Shown here in pieces: positions 25,038-34,132 of a DNA stretch of 64,000 nt. The notes under the pieces are model-generated. The model did no database searches. It had not been told where the DNA came from and saw only the letters and a list, made by a program, of their open reading frames with translations. Position 1 is the first letter of the stretch. Every line of letters begins with the position of its first letter. Location of the stretch: positions 1-64,000 of the forward strand of contig JAVEWG010000012.1 in NCBI GenBank assembly GCA_034004685.1, written 5' to 3'. Position numbers and translations under genes: made by a program. Origin of the DNA: JAEUNX01 sp034004685. Its GTDB lineage: Bacteria > Pseudomonadota > Gammaproteobacteria > Burkholderiales > Rhodocyclaceae.

Positions 25038-26917
25038 GCCGGTTCTCCCTGGCAAAGGGCCACGATGGCCTCAAAGATTTCGGAAACCTTGAAGGGCTTG
25101 CCCTGGACCTTGTTGAGTTGCTCCACCTCGAGCAGGTAGCGCTCCCGCAGCAGGCGGGAAAGCTGGCCGAGATTCAGTTCCGGCACCAGCACCTTGCGGT
25201 AGCGCCCGAGGATGGCGCCCAGGTCCGACGGAAGCGGGTTCAGGTGGCGCAGGTGCACATGGGCCACCTGGAGCCCCAGGGCGGCGGCTTTCTCCCGGGC
25301 CTGGACGATGCTGCCGTGGGTGCCACCCCAGCCCACGATGAGGAGATCGCCCCGGTCCGGACCCTCGATCTGGAGGGGCGGGATGTCTCGCGCGATGCCG
25401 GCCACCTTGGCGGCGCGCACCTCCACCATGCGCTGGTGGTTTTCCGGATCATGGGAAATATTGCCGCTGAGGAAATCCTTTTCCAGACCGCCGATGCGGT
25501 GCTCCAGCCCCGGCGTGCCCGGGCGCACCCAGGGGCGAGCCAGGTGGGCGTCCCGGGCATAGGCCTGGAAGTTTTCCGGATCGGTGCGGAAGTGCACCTC
25601 CAGCCGGGGCAGCGTCGCCGGATCGGGTATCCGCCAGGGTTCGGCGGCGTTGCCAATGCCGCCGTCGGACAGGAAGATCACCGGCGTCATGTACTTCACC
25701 GCCAGGCGGAAGGCTTCGATGGCGCAGTCGAAGCAGTCCGCCGGGGAGTGGGCGGCAATGACCGGAATCGGGCATTCGCCGTTGCGGCCATACACGGCCT
25801 GGAGCAGGTCGGATTGTTCGATCTTGGTCGGCAGCCCCGTCGACGGGCCGCCGCGCTGCACGTTGGTGATCACCAGGGGCAGTTCCAGCATCACGGCCAG
25901 GCCCAGGGCTTCGGTCTTCAGGGCCATGCCGGGACCGGAGGTGGTGGTCATGCCCAGGGCGCCGCCGTAGGCCGCGCCGATGGCCGAGCAGATGCCGGCG
26001 ATTTCATCCTCGGCCTGGAAGGTGGTGACATTGAAGTGCTTCAGGGCGGACAGCTCATGGAGGATGTCGGTGGCCGGGGTGATGGGGTAGGAGCCGAGAA
26101 ACAGGGGCACGCCGGACAATTCGGCGGCGGCCACGAAACCCAGGGCGGCGGCATGGTTGCCGGTGAGGCTGCGATAGGTGCCCGGCTCGATGTCGGCGGC
26201 ACGCACCCGATAGCTGGTGATGAACATCTCCGTGGCATCGGCGTAGGCGTAGCCTGCCCGCAGGGCCAGGACGTTGCCAGCGGCAATGGCCGGCTTCCTG
26301 GCGAACTTCGCCTGGATGTCTTCTTCTTCCTTTTCAAGGGGGCGGCCATAAAGGCTCAGCATCAGACCCAATGCGTAGTAGTTCTTGCAGCGGCCGATCT
26401 CCAGGGCGGAAAGGCCCGAGTCCTTGAGGACGAAGGCGGTCAGCCCGGAGATATCCACCGGATACAGGCGATAGTCCCCCAGGCTGCCATCTTCAAGGGG
26501 ATTGCTCCGGTAGCCGGCCTTGGCCAGGTTGCCCTCGGTAAAGGCGCCGCTATTGGCGATCAGGGTGCCGCCGTGCTTGAGATCGGGGAGATTGACCTTC
26601 AGGGCGGCCGGATTCATGGCCACCAGCACATCCGGCGCGTCGCCGGAGGTGAACACCTGACGCGAGGCGAACTGGATCTGATAGCCGGAAACCCCGAACA
26701 GGGTGCCGGTGGGGGCGCGGATCTCGGAAGGGTAGTCCGGGTGGGTGGCGAAGTCGTGGCCAGCCTTGGCGATGGAGCGGGAAAATTCGGTGCCGGTGAG
26801 TTGCATGCCGTCGCCGGAGTCCCCGGCAAAACGGATGACGACGCTTTCCAGCTCCTCCACCGGGCGCTGGACTTCCTGCATACCAACTCCGCAGGCGTGG
26901 GGTTCTATCATGTTCAT
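25034..26917 (-). CDS. korA: 2-oxoacid:ferredoxin oxidoreductase, fused gamma-alpha subunit
   Basis: A 627-residue fusion: gamma domain at about 25-205 (VVIRFAGDSGDGMQLTG) and alpha pyrimidine-binding domain at about 230-610 (GSYPITPATDILHEL, FQAEDEIAGICSAIGAA, SGPGMALKTE). No 4Fe-4S ferredoxin domain is fused. RBS AAGGA before ATG at 26917. Its promoter carries the same operator as the bcr promoter, which ties electron supply to ring reduction. Substrate 2-oxoglutarate is assumed from family and context. Confidence 0.93.
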   Translation of the reverse strand: MNMIEPHACGVGMQEVQRPVEELESVVIRFAGDSGDGMQLTGTEFSRSIAKAGHDFATHPDYPSEIRAPTGTLFGVSGYQIQFASRQVFTSGDAPDVLVAMNPAALKVNLPDLKHGGTLIANSGAFTEGNLAKAGYRSNPLEDGSLGDYRLYPVDISGLTAFVLKDSGLSALEIGRCKNYYALGLMLSLYGRPLEKEEEDIQAKFARKPAIAAGNVLALRAGYAYADATEMFITSYRVRAADIEPGTYRSLTGNHAAALGFVAAAELSGVPLFLGSYPITPATDILHELSALKHFNVTTFQAEDEIAGICSAIGAAYGGALGMTTTSGPGMALKTEALGLAVMLELPLVITNVQRGGPSTGLPTKIEQSDLLQAVYGRNGECPIPVIAAHSPADCFDCAIEAFRLAVKYMTPVIFLSDGGIGNAAEPWRIPDPATLPRLEVHFRTDPENFQAYARDAHLARPWVRPGTPGLEHRIGGLEKDFLSGNISHDPENHQRMVEVRAAKVAGIARDIPPLQIEGPDRGDLLIVGWGGTHGSIVQAREKAAALGLQVAHVHLRHLNPLPSDLGAILGRYRKVLVPELNLGQLSRLLRERYLLEVEQLNKVQGKPFKVSEIFEAIVALCQGEPA

Positions 26918-27070
26918 CGGGATCCTTCAGTGGCCTGGAAGACGCTGCGGCCCCCTCTGGAACGGAGCCGCGTAACCGCCGTGGGACGGCCAGCCAGGCG
27001 CTAACGTCTGCTTGTACCGTTGAGCTTATCCAGCCCCAGCGCTTGCCCCGAGTTGCTTGAGGCTTGATGG

Positions 27071-27122
27071 AGTATTTTCCTCAACATTTCATTCAGTCAA
27101 GGATGCGATTACAGATATCACA
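27071..27122 (-). promoter_or_regulatory. Conserved operator and promoter (site C) of korAB
   Basis: Minus strand: TGTGAT-ATCTGTA-ATCGCA then TCCTTGACT (27095-27122), with TTGACT as -35, an 18-bp spacer and AATACT (27071-27076) as -10. The korA start is about 178 bp downstream. The rest of the 26,918-27,358 gap holds no gene. Confidence 0.82.
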
Positions 27123-27358
27123 TTGGTGATACATGCAGCAGGCTCGCCGAAGTCGGCAAGCCGGTTGCAGGCTGGCCAGGGCCCATGCTCCGCCCTGCCG
27201 CGCGCAAGGAGGAATCATGGGCTTGCGCGAGACTCAACCCTCACCCGAAAGGTGAAGAGGAAAGCCCGGACACCGCTTTGATATCTCGCCTTGCGCTGCG
27301 CCTCTGTGGTGAGCTTTCCACCAGCGGGCCTGGATTCGTCCTGGCCTCCGACGGTCAA

Positions 27359-27934
27359 TCACCCCCCCAGCAACACCGCTCCGCTGGTGGCGATCAAGAC
27401 GCCCAGGGTGCGCTGGGTTCGCCGCCCCAGGGCGGATCGGGGCAGCCACCGGGCGACCAGATAGCCCGAAGCGTGCAGCAAGGCCGTGGCCAGGGTAAAA
27501 CCAGCGGCATAGGCGGCCAGGGCCCCCTGACCCATCTCGGCTCCGTGGGCATGGCCGTGGAACAGGGCAAACAGAACCATCATGGGCATGGCCACCCCCA
27601 AGGGTAGCCGGGCCAGGCAGGCGATCAACAGCCCAAGGACCAGCACAGAGGCCGCTATGCCCGCCTCCACCAAGGGCAGCGCCACGCCCCCGGCCCCCAG
27701 GGCGGCCCCCGCCAGCATGGCCAGCAGGAAGCCCCCTGGCAGAACCCAACGGGCACGGCCCTGCTGACCAGCGGCGTAAAGGCCCACCGCCGCCATGGCC
27801 AGCAGGTGATCCGCGCCGCTGAAGGGATGGGCGAAACCCGTCGGGAAGTTACCCGTGCCCGGACCACCATGGGCCAGGGCGGTACCGGTCAGCAGCATGA
27901 GGGCCGGAACGGCCAGGATGGGACGAAATGCCAT
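27359..27934 (-). CDS. HupE/UreJ family membrane protein
   Basis: A 191-residue protein with a signal peptide (to about residue 20, ending TALAHG) and six predicted membrane segments. HPFSGADHLLAMAAVG and LFHGHAHGAEM are the family's His-rich motifs. HupE/UreJ proteins import nickel (or cobalt) for hydrogenase or urease. No hydrogenase or urease gene is in the window. Start at 27934 chosen for the signal peptide and RBS AAGGAGCA. Confidence 0.9.
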   Translation of the reverse strand: MAFRPILAVPALMLLTGTALAHGGPGTGNFPTGFAHPFSGADHLLAMAAVGLYAAGQQGRARWVLPGGFLLAMLAGAALGAGGVALPLVEAGIAASVLVLGLLIACLARLPLGVAMPMMVLFALFHGHAHGAEMGQGALAAYAAGFTLATALLHASGYLVARWLPRSALGRRTQRTLGVLIATSGAVLLGG

Positions 27935-28177
27935 GGAGTGCTCCTTGAACGCGTGAACCAACAAAATAGCCAGAAAGGATGACAGATCGCCCCGCCCGAC
28001 TGTCAACACGGCTCGACACCCACCCATCCCTGAAACAAGAGCCTATCCACGATCATTTCAGGGGGATCCGCAACCCCCGCCGTGTGGCTCAAGGCACGGG
28101 GTGAAGCCAACAGCGGGCGTTCTGGCAAGCCGCGTAACGCGGAACGGAGCACCGGGGGGTTGCCCCGCCAGGCTGGC

Positions 28178-28513
28178 TCATTTGGGTTTTCCTTCGCGCC
28201 AGGCGTTCGAGGCCGTCCCCCCGCAAGCCGACCGGAGGGGCGACGGAGGATGCCGCACCACCCCGCCCCCTCGGGCCGGCAGCTCGTTGTCATCGGGCAG
28301 GAGGGGTGGCGATAGCAACCGTTCCCGCAGCCGGGCAGCCAGGGCCAGCAGTTTCGGGCTTGGGGCGCCCTGCTCCACCGCTGCCAGGGTCCGCTCGGCC
28401 TCGAGGTAGTCCCGCACCATGGCCTCCAGATCCACCACCACGCCCAGTTCCCGCCCCGCTTCAAGCTTGAAGCGGGCCAGTAGCCGCGCAGTTTCAATGT
28501 AGTCCGCATTCAT
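28178..28513 (-). CDS. Hypothetical protein
   Basis: A 111-residue reading frame beginning MNADYIETARLL. The first 75 residues are mostly helical and acidic/basic in turn (ARFKLEAGRELGVVVDLEAM), which looks like real protein; the last 35 are low-complexity Pro/Gly/Arg and may be out of frame. Upstream of it (downstream of queF by about 160 bp) on the same strand. I do not recognise the family. Confidence 0.45.
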   Translation of the reverse strand: MNADYIETARLLARFKLEAGRELGVVVDLEAMVRDYLEAERTLAAVEQGAPSPKLLALAARLRERLLSPPLLPDDNELPARGGGVVRHPPSPLRSACGGTASNAWREGKPK

Positions 28514-28672
28514 GCCATCCCTTGACGCAAAACCCGGGCCACCCGGATCAACCCGTGGCCGAACATGGAATTGCCCAATCCCAGGGGGCTTCCGGGCGGC
28601 GGATAGTCTGGACAAGAACGCCGCTCGCACCGTCCCGGTGCATGCCAGGCGGATGGCTCCGCCGCCAGCCCC

Positions 28673-29524
28673 TTACTGGCGCACGTCCGCCAGATTGTCG
28701 GGGTCGAAATCGCAACCCCGGCTGCGGAAGGGATTGATGTCCAGCCCGCCCCGGCGGGTGTAGCGGGCCCATACCGCCAGCCCCTCGGGCCGGCAATGGG
28801 CGGTGATGTCCCGGAAGACCCGCTCCACGCATTGCTCGTGGAACTCGTGGTGCTCCCGGAAGGACACGATATAGGCCAGCAAGCCTTCCCGGTGGATGGC
28901 CGGCCCCCGGTAGCGGATCGCCAGGCTGGCCCAGTCCGGCTGGCCGGTAACCAGGCAATTGGACTTGAGGAGGTGGGAATAGAGGGTTTCCTCCACCACC
29001 GGACCCGTGGCGCAAAGGAGCTGGGGGGCGGGCTGATAGTGCTGGATATCCACCTCCATGTCATCCAGCAACACGCCCCCGGGGGGCGGGCCGAAGGCGC
29101 GGTTGGCATCCTGGGGCCGCTTCAGCACCGCCCTCACCGGAGCGCCAACGGCGGCGGAAAGATCCCGGATGATGGTCTGGCGGGCCGCCTCGATGGAATC
29201 GAACACCGTCTGGTTGAAGCTGTTGAGGTAGAGCTTGAGGGACTTGGATTCCACCAGACAGGGGCTTTCGGCAGGTACCCGGAACTCCCCCAGCGCCACC
29301 ACCGGCTTGCCCCTGGGCGTGAGCCAGGAGAGCTCGTAGGCGTTCCACAGGTCCCAGCCGGTAAAGGGCAAGGCATCCCCAGCGATGCCCAGTTCGTCCC
29401 GCTTGGTCTGGCGGGGAATGGGAAACAGCAGTTCGGGGGCGTAGTCCGTCCGGTAAGCCACCGTGCGGCCCAGGGGGGAGTGTTCGGCGGCGCCCGGGGT
29501 GGGCGGGATGGAGGAGGGTTGCAT
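28673..29524 (-). CDS. queF: NADPH-dependent 7-cyano-7-deazaguanine reductase
   Basis: A 283-residue bimodular QueF. The catalytic Cys is in ESPCLVESKSLKLYLNSFNQ and the QueF signature continues in that segment; the second module has SHLLKSNCLVTGQPD, EHHEFHEQCVERVF and RRGGLDINPFRS. It reduces preQ0 to preQ1 in queuosine synthesis. ATG at 29524 is 10 bp after the TetR stop, so it is the distal gene of the efflux operon by spacing, although functionally unrelated. Confidence 0.95.
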   Translation of the reverse strand: MQPSSIPPTPGAAEHSPLGRTVAYRTDYAPELLFPIPRQTKRDELGIAGDALPFTGWDLWNAYELSWLTPRGKPVVALGEFRVPAESPCLVESKSLKLYLNSFNQTVFDSIEAARQTIIRDLSAAVGAPVRAVLKRPQDANRAFGPPPGGVLLDDMEVDIQHYQPAPQLLCATGPVVEETLYSHLLKSNCLVTGQPDWASLAIRYRGPAIHREGLLAYIVSFREHHEFHEQCVERVFRDITAHCRPEGLAVWARYTRRGGLDINPFRSRGCDFDPDNLADVRQ

Positions 29525-29534
29525 GGCCCGGATT

Positions 29535-30233
29535 TTACCCTGCTGGGGGGTGGCACAGGCCCGCCACCATCGCCCGTGCCAGGGTTTCCACCGTCTCCAC
29601 CGCCCCCTCGGCCAGTTCCGCCTCAATGGGATGGGGCGCCCCCAGGCAGCGGGCCAGGGTCACCCGACCGGAGGTGAAGGCAGTGAGGATGCCCACCAGG
29701 GCGTGGGCCAGCAGAATCACCTCCCGGGCGCCTTCCTCCTGCCCCACCAGGGGTGCCACCAGCCGGGCTGCGCAGCGATGCACCGGCAGCAACAGGGCCT
29801 GCTCCAGGAGCTCCAGGGCCGCCGTGGGGTGCTGCTGTTCCACCAGGATGAAGGCGAAGGCGCTGCGGGGCGGCGGGTTGCTCCATACCGCCCGGGCCAC
29901 GCCCCCCAGGAACTCGGGCAGCAGCAGCGCCGCCGTAGCCCGCGCCGGATGGGCGGCAAAGCGGGCCTCCACCCTGGCCAGCACCGGCTCGACCAGGCGG
30001 CCCAGGAGCTCCCCCACATGGGCCGCCACCGCCAGGTAGACCCCTTCCTTGCCGCCGAAATAATAGGGGATGGCCGCCTGATTGACCCCCGCCCGGGCCG
30101 CCAGGGCCCGCGTGGTCACCTCGGCAAAACCATGTTCGCCAAAGAGTTCCAGCCCCGCCGCCACCAGGCGCTCCCGGGCATCCTCCCGGGTTTCGGAGGC
30201 CGGACCCGGCGACGATGGCAGCGTCATCGTCAT
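29535..30233 (-). CDS. TetR-family regulator (CecR/YbiH-like)
   Basis: A 232-residue TetR protein with HTH in AARAGVNQAAIPYYFGGKEG and a CecR-type C-terminal domain. In E. coli CecR (YbiH) regulates the ybhGFSR efflux operon; here the homologue sits at the end of the equivalent operon, 6 bp after the permease gene, so it probably autoregulates that operon. Confidence 0.87.
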   Translation of the reverse strand: MTMTLPSSPGPASETREDARERLVAAGLELFGEHGFAEVTTRALAARAGVNQAAIPYYFGGKEGVYLAVAAHVGELLGRLVEPVLARVEARFAAHPARATAALLLPEFLGGVARAVWSNPPPRSAFAFILVEQQHPTAALELLEQALLLPVHRCAARLVAPLVGQEEGAREVILLAHALVGILTAFTSGRVTLARCLGAPHPIEAELAEGAVETVETLARAMVAGLCHPPAG

Positions 30234-30239
30234 CCCACC

Positions 30240-31400
30240 CTATTGAGTCTGGGCCACCGCCCGGCGGAAGCGAGCCAGGGCCGCGACGAAGAACACGCTG
30301 CCCACTCCCACGGTGGCCAGCAAGTCCAGCCACACCACCTCCAGGCCCGCCCCCCGGTAAAGGATGGCCTGGGCCAGGCGGATAAAATAGGTGGTGGGGG
30401 CGGCCAGCATGATGTCCTGAATGAACACCGGCATACTCTCCCGGGGGGTCACTCCGCCGGACAGAAGCTGGAGCGGGATGATCACCAGGATGATCAGCAA
30501 ACCCAGCTGGGGCATGGAGCGGGCCAGGGTGCCCAGGAAGATGCCAATGGAGGCGGCGGCAAACAGATAGACCGTCACCGCCCCCAGGAACAAGGGAATG
30601 GAGCCGGCGATGGGCACCCCCAGCACCCCTTCCACCACCGCCACCAGGGCGAAGGTGGCCCCCGCCAGCACCGCCAGGCCGTTGGCCCAGATCTTGGCCA
30701 GCATCACCTCGAAGGGTTTGAGGGGCATCACCAGCAGGTGCTCCAGGGTGCCGTGCTCCCGCTCCCGCAGGAAGGCCGCCCCCACCAGGATGATGGTGAG
30801 CATGGTGACGTTGTTGATCACCTCCATCACCCCGCCAAACCAGTAACCGGTGAGATTGGGATTGAAGCTCACCCGAGGCGCCAGGCGGATGGGCAATTCG
30901 CTGGCGCGGCGGGTGCCGGTGAGGAACTCGTTGATTTCCCCCCGGGCCATGGCGTTGATGTAGCTGGCACCGATGAAGGCCTGGGTCATGGCGGTGGCGT
31001 CGATGTTGAGGTTGAGGACGGGCTGGCGGCCGCCCATCACGTCCCGCTGGAAATGGGCGGGGATCACCAGGGAGAAGGTGTAGCGCCCCTCGTCCATGCC
31101 CCGGTCCGCCTCCGCCAGGCTCACGTAGTCCGGCCGCTTGAAATAGGGGCGGGTCAGGGATTCCACTACCCGCCGGGCCAGGGGCGAGCCATCTTCATCC
31201 ACCACGGCGATGGGCACATTGTTGAGTTCCTGGGAGGTGGCGGTGGCGGCGGTGTAGATGGCGCCGCTGAAGATCCAGACAATCAGGAACAGCATCACCT
31301 TGTCCGCCGCCAGGCTGCGCAACTCCTTCACCCCAAGGCGAAAGACGTTGCCCAGACTGGGACCGAAACCCTGACGGGAGGCTGGGTTTTTCATGGACAC
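30240..31400 (-). CDS. ABC-2 type efflux permease (YbhR-like)
   Basis: A 386-residue membrane protein: one N-terminal membrane helix (about 35-55), a periplasmic domain (about 60-190) and five C-terminal helices. FLREREHGTLEHLLVMP is the ABC-2 signature. Starts 1 bp from the end of the ATPase fusion gene; the two likely form one transporter. Confidence 0.92.
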   Translation of the reverse strand: MSMKNPASRQGFGPSLGNVFRLGVKELRSLAADKVMLFLIVWIFSGAIYTAATATSQELNNVPIAVVDEDGSPLARRVVESLTRPYFKRPDYVSLAEADRGMDEGRYTFSLVIPAHFQRDVMGGRQPVLNLNIDATAMTQAFIGASYINAMARGEINEFLTGTRRASELPIRLAPRVSFNPNLTGYWFGGVMEVINNVTMLTIILVGAAFLREREHGTLEHLLVMPLKPFEVMLAKIWANGLAVLAGATFALVAVVEGVLGVPIAGSIPLFLGAVTVYLFAAASIGIFLGTLARSMPQLGLLIILVIIPLQLLSGGVTPRESMPVFIQDIMLAAPTTYFIRLAQAILYRGAGLEVVWLDLLATVGVGSVFFVAALARFRRAVAQTQ

Positions 31401-31401
31401 C

Positions 31402-34122
31402 TCAGTCTTCCTGCTTGCGAAGCAGCAGCACCGACAGGACCATCAGGACCGGCCAGAACGCCGCCAGGGCCAGAAACTGGTCCGCCAGATCGGCAAAGGA
31501 CAGGCCCTTGGTGAAGGCCCCCCGGCTGATCACCAGAAAGTAGGTGGCGGGGAAAAACTCGCCAATCCACACCCCGGCCCCTTCCAGGGAGCCCACCGGG
31601 GTGGTGAGCCCGGAGAACTGCACCGTGGGCAACATGGTCGCCATGGCGGTGCCAAAGAGCGCGGCGATCTGGGTGCGGGTGAAGGTGGAAAACAGCAGGC
31701 CGATACCGGTGGTGGCCAACACGTAGAGCACTGCCCCCAGGCCCAGGGCCAGGACGCTGCCCTTGAGGGGCACCCCGAACAGATAGCGGGCCTGGAGCAC
31801 CAGGGCCAGGCAGCTCACCAAGGACAAGAGTGCATAGGGCAACTGCTTGCCTAGCAGGAATTCCAGCCGGCGGGTGGGGGTCACGTAAAGATTGGTGATG
31901 GACCCCAGCTCCTTCTCCCGCACCACCCCCAGGGCGGTGAGGATGGCGGGGATGAAGATCAGCAGGAGGGGAATCACCGCCGGCACCATGGCGTGGAGGC
32001 TTTTGAAGTCCTGGTTGTAGCGGTAGCGGGCCTCGATGGTGACCGGGGCGCTGACCGCATAGCCGGTGTGGCCTTCGATCAGGCGGGCTACGTAGATCTG
32101 GTGCATGGCCTCCACATAGCCCCGGATGGTTTCCCCCCGGAAGGGCATGGAGCCATCCACCCATACCCCCACCTCGGGTTTGCGTCCGGCCCGCAGATCC
32201 GCCCCGAAATTGGCGGGCATCTCAAGGGCCAGGGAGATATCCCCGGCCTGCATGCGCCGCTCCAGCTGGACCCCGTCGGCGATGGGGGGCTGCTCCAGGA
32301 AGTAGCGCGAGCCCGCCAGGTTGTGGATGTAGTCCCGGCTTTCCGGGCTCTGATCCCGGTCCAGGACGGCAAAGCGCAGATCCTCCACGTCCACCGAGAT
32401 ACCGAAACCCAGCACGAACATCAGCAGCACCGAGCCCAACAGGGCGAAGGTCAGGCGGATCGGGTCCCGCATCAGCTCCAGGCCTTCCCGCCGGGCGATG
32501 CCCAGCAGCCGGCCGAAGTTGATGGGCAGGATCTCCTTGCGGGGCGGCCGGGCTGGACCCGGGGTAGCCAGGGCCTGGGCCGGGGCGGCCCCGGAACCGG
32601 CGGCTTCCTCCAGATAAGCGATGAAGGCGCCCTCCAGGCTATCCACCCCCTTGGCGGCGGCCAGCTGCGCAGGCGTCCCGCTGGCCAGCACCTTGCCGGC
32701 GTGCATCAGGGAAATACGGTCGCAGCGGGCGGCCTCGTTCATGAAGTGGGTGGAGATGAAGATGGTCACCCCCTGCTCCCGGGACAGTTCCACCAGCAGG
32801 CGCCAGAAGTCGTCCCGGGCCACCGGGTCCACCCCGGAGGTGGGTTCATCCAGGATCAGCAACTTGGGCTCATGGACCACCGCCACCGCCAGGGAGAGGC
32901 GCTGGCGGATCCCCAGGGGCAGTTCGGCGGCGGCATCGTCGGCGTAATGCTCCAGGCCGAAACGGCTCATCAGGGCCGCCACCCGGGAGCCCACCCGCTC
33001 GGCGGACAGGTGGAAGAGATGGGCGTGGAGTTCCAGGTTCTGGGCCACCGTCAGCTCCCCGTAGAGGGAGAAGGCCTGGGACATGTAACCCACCTGGCGG
33101 CGGGTTTCCAGGTTGCGGGCATCCACCGGCTTGCCGAACAGGCGGGCTTCACCCTCCGTCGGGGGCAGCAGGCCGGTGAGCATCTTCATGGTGGTGGTCT
33201 TGCCGCAACCGTTGGAGCCCAGGAAGCCGAAGATCTCCCCTTGGTGGATCTGCAGGCTGACCTTGTCCACGGCGGTGAAATCGCCGAAGCGCTGGGTCAG
33301 CTCGGTGGCTTCGATCACGAAGCCGTCCTCCACGGCGGGCCGGGGCGGGATCACCAGGGGCTCATGGCCCCCCTGGCGTGCGTCCGGCAGCAAGGCGATG
33401 AAGGCTTCCTCCAGGCTATCCCGCCCGGTGCGGTCCTTGAGTTCCGCCGGGGTGCCGGTGCCGATCACCTGGCCGCCATCCATGGCCACCAGCCAGTCGA
33501 AGCGCTCCGCCTCTTCCATGTAGGCGGTGGCCACCAGCACGCTCATGCCCTCCCGGGTCTGGCGGATCCGGTCGATCAGCTCCCAGAACTGGCGGCGGGA
33601 AAGGGGATCCACCCCGGTGGTGGGCTCGTCCAGGATCAACAGATCCGGGTCGTGGATGAGGGCGCAGCACAGCCCCAGCTTCTGCTTCATGCCCCCGGAG
33701 AGCTTGGCCGCCGGCCGGTCCTTGAAGGGAGACAGCCCGGTGGCCGCCAGCAGTTCCTTGATGCGGGCGTGGCGCTCGGCGGCATCCTGGCCGAACAGGC
33801 GGCCGAAGAAATCCACGTTGTCGAACACCGACAGCGTGGGGTAGAGATTCTTCCCCAGACCCTGGGGCATGTAGGCAATGCGGGGCTGGGCCCGATCCCG
33901 GAAGTGCCGGGAGGCCATGTCCCCCCCCAGCACCTCCACCTGGCCCCCCTGAATGCGCCGGGCCCCGGCCACCAGGGCCAGCAGGGTGGATTTGCCCACG
34001 CCGTCGGGACCGATGATCCCCACCATCCGCCCCGCCGGCAGGGCCAGGGATTCCACCGCCAGCACTTCCTCGTCGTAGCGGTGGCTGACTCCGGTCAGCC
34101 GCGCCACCCATTGTTCCGCCAT
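31402..34122 (-). CDS. ABC transporter fusion: two ATPase domains plus ABC-2 permease (RbbA/YbhFS-like)
   Basis: A 906-residue protein. ATPase 1 (about 5-240): Walker A GPDGVGKST, signature KLSGGMKQK, Walker B LLILDEPTTG. ATPase 2 (about 268-500): Walker A GSNGCGKTT, a degenerate signature ELPLGIRQR, Walker B LLILDEPTSG. The permease domain fills about 540-906 with FLLGKQLPYAL and LREKELGSITNLYVTP-like ABC-2 features. Domain order and length match RbbA (about 910). Pairs with the separate permease downstream and the HlyD-type adaptor upstream to export drugs or other small molecules. Confidence 0.93.
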   Translation of the reverse strand: MAEQWVARLTGVSHRYDEEVLAVESLALPAGRMVGIIGPDGVGKSTLLALVAGARRIQGGQVEVLGGDMASRHFRDRAQPRIAYMPQGLGKNLYPTLSVFDNVDFFGRLFGQDAAERHARIKELLAATGLSPFKDRPAAKLSGGMKQKLGLCCALIHDPDLLILDEPTTGVDPLSRRQFWELIDRIRQTREGMSVLVATAYMEEAERFDWLVAMDGGQVIGTGTPAELKDRTGRDSLEEAFIALLPDARQGGHEPLVIPPRPAVEDGFVIEATELTQRFGDFTAVDKVSLQIHQGEIFGFLGSNGCGKTTTMKMLTGLLPPTEGEARLFGKPVDARNLETRRQVGYMSQAFSLYGELTVAQNLELHAHLFHLSAERVGSRVAALMSRFGLEHYADDAAAELPLGIRQRLSLAVAVVHEPKLLILDEPTSGVDPVARDDFWRLLVELSREQGVTIFISTHFMNEAARCDRISLMHAGKVLASGTPAQLAAAKGVDSLEGAFIAYLEEAAGSGAAPAQALATPGPARPPRKEILPINFGRLLGIARREGLELMRDPIRLTFALLGSVLLMFVLGFGISVDVEDLRFAVLDRDQSPESRDYIHNLAGSRYFLEQPPIADGVQLERRMQAGDISLALEMPANFGADLRAGRKPEVGVWVDGSMPFRGETIRGYVEAMHQIYVARLIEGHTGYAVSAPVTIEARYRYNQDFKSLHAMVPAVIPLLLIFIPAILTALGVVREKELGSITNLYVTPTRRLEFLLGKQLPYALLSLVSCLALVLQARYLFGVPLKGSVLALGLGAVLYVLATTGIGLLFSTFTRTQIAALFGTAMATMLPTVQFSGLTTPVGSLEGAGVWIGEFFPATYFLVISRGAFTKGLSFADLADQFLALAAFWPVLMVLSVLLLRKQED

Positions 34123-34132
34123 GCCCTGGCCC

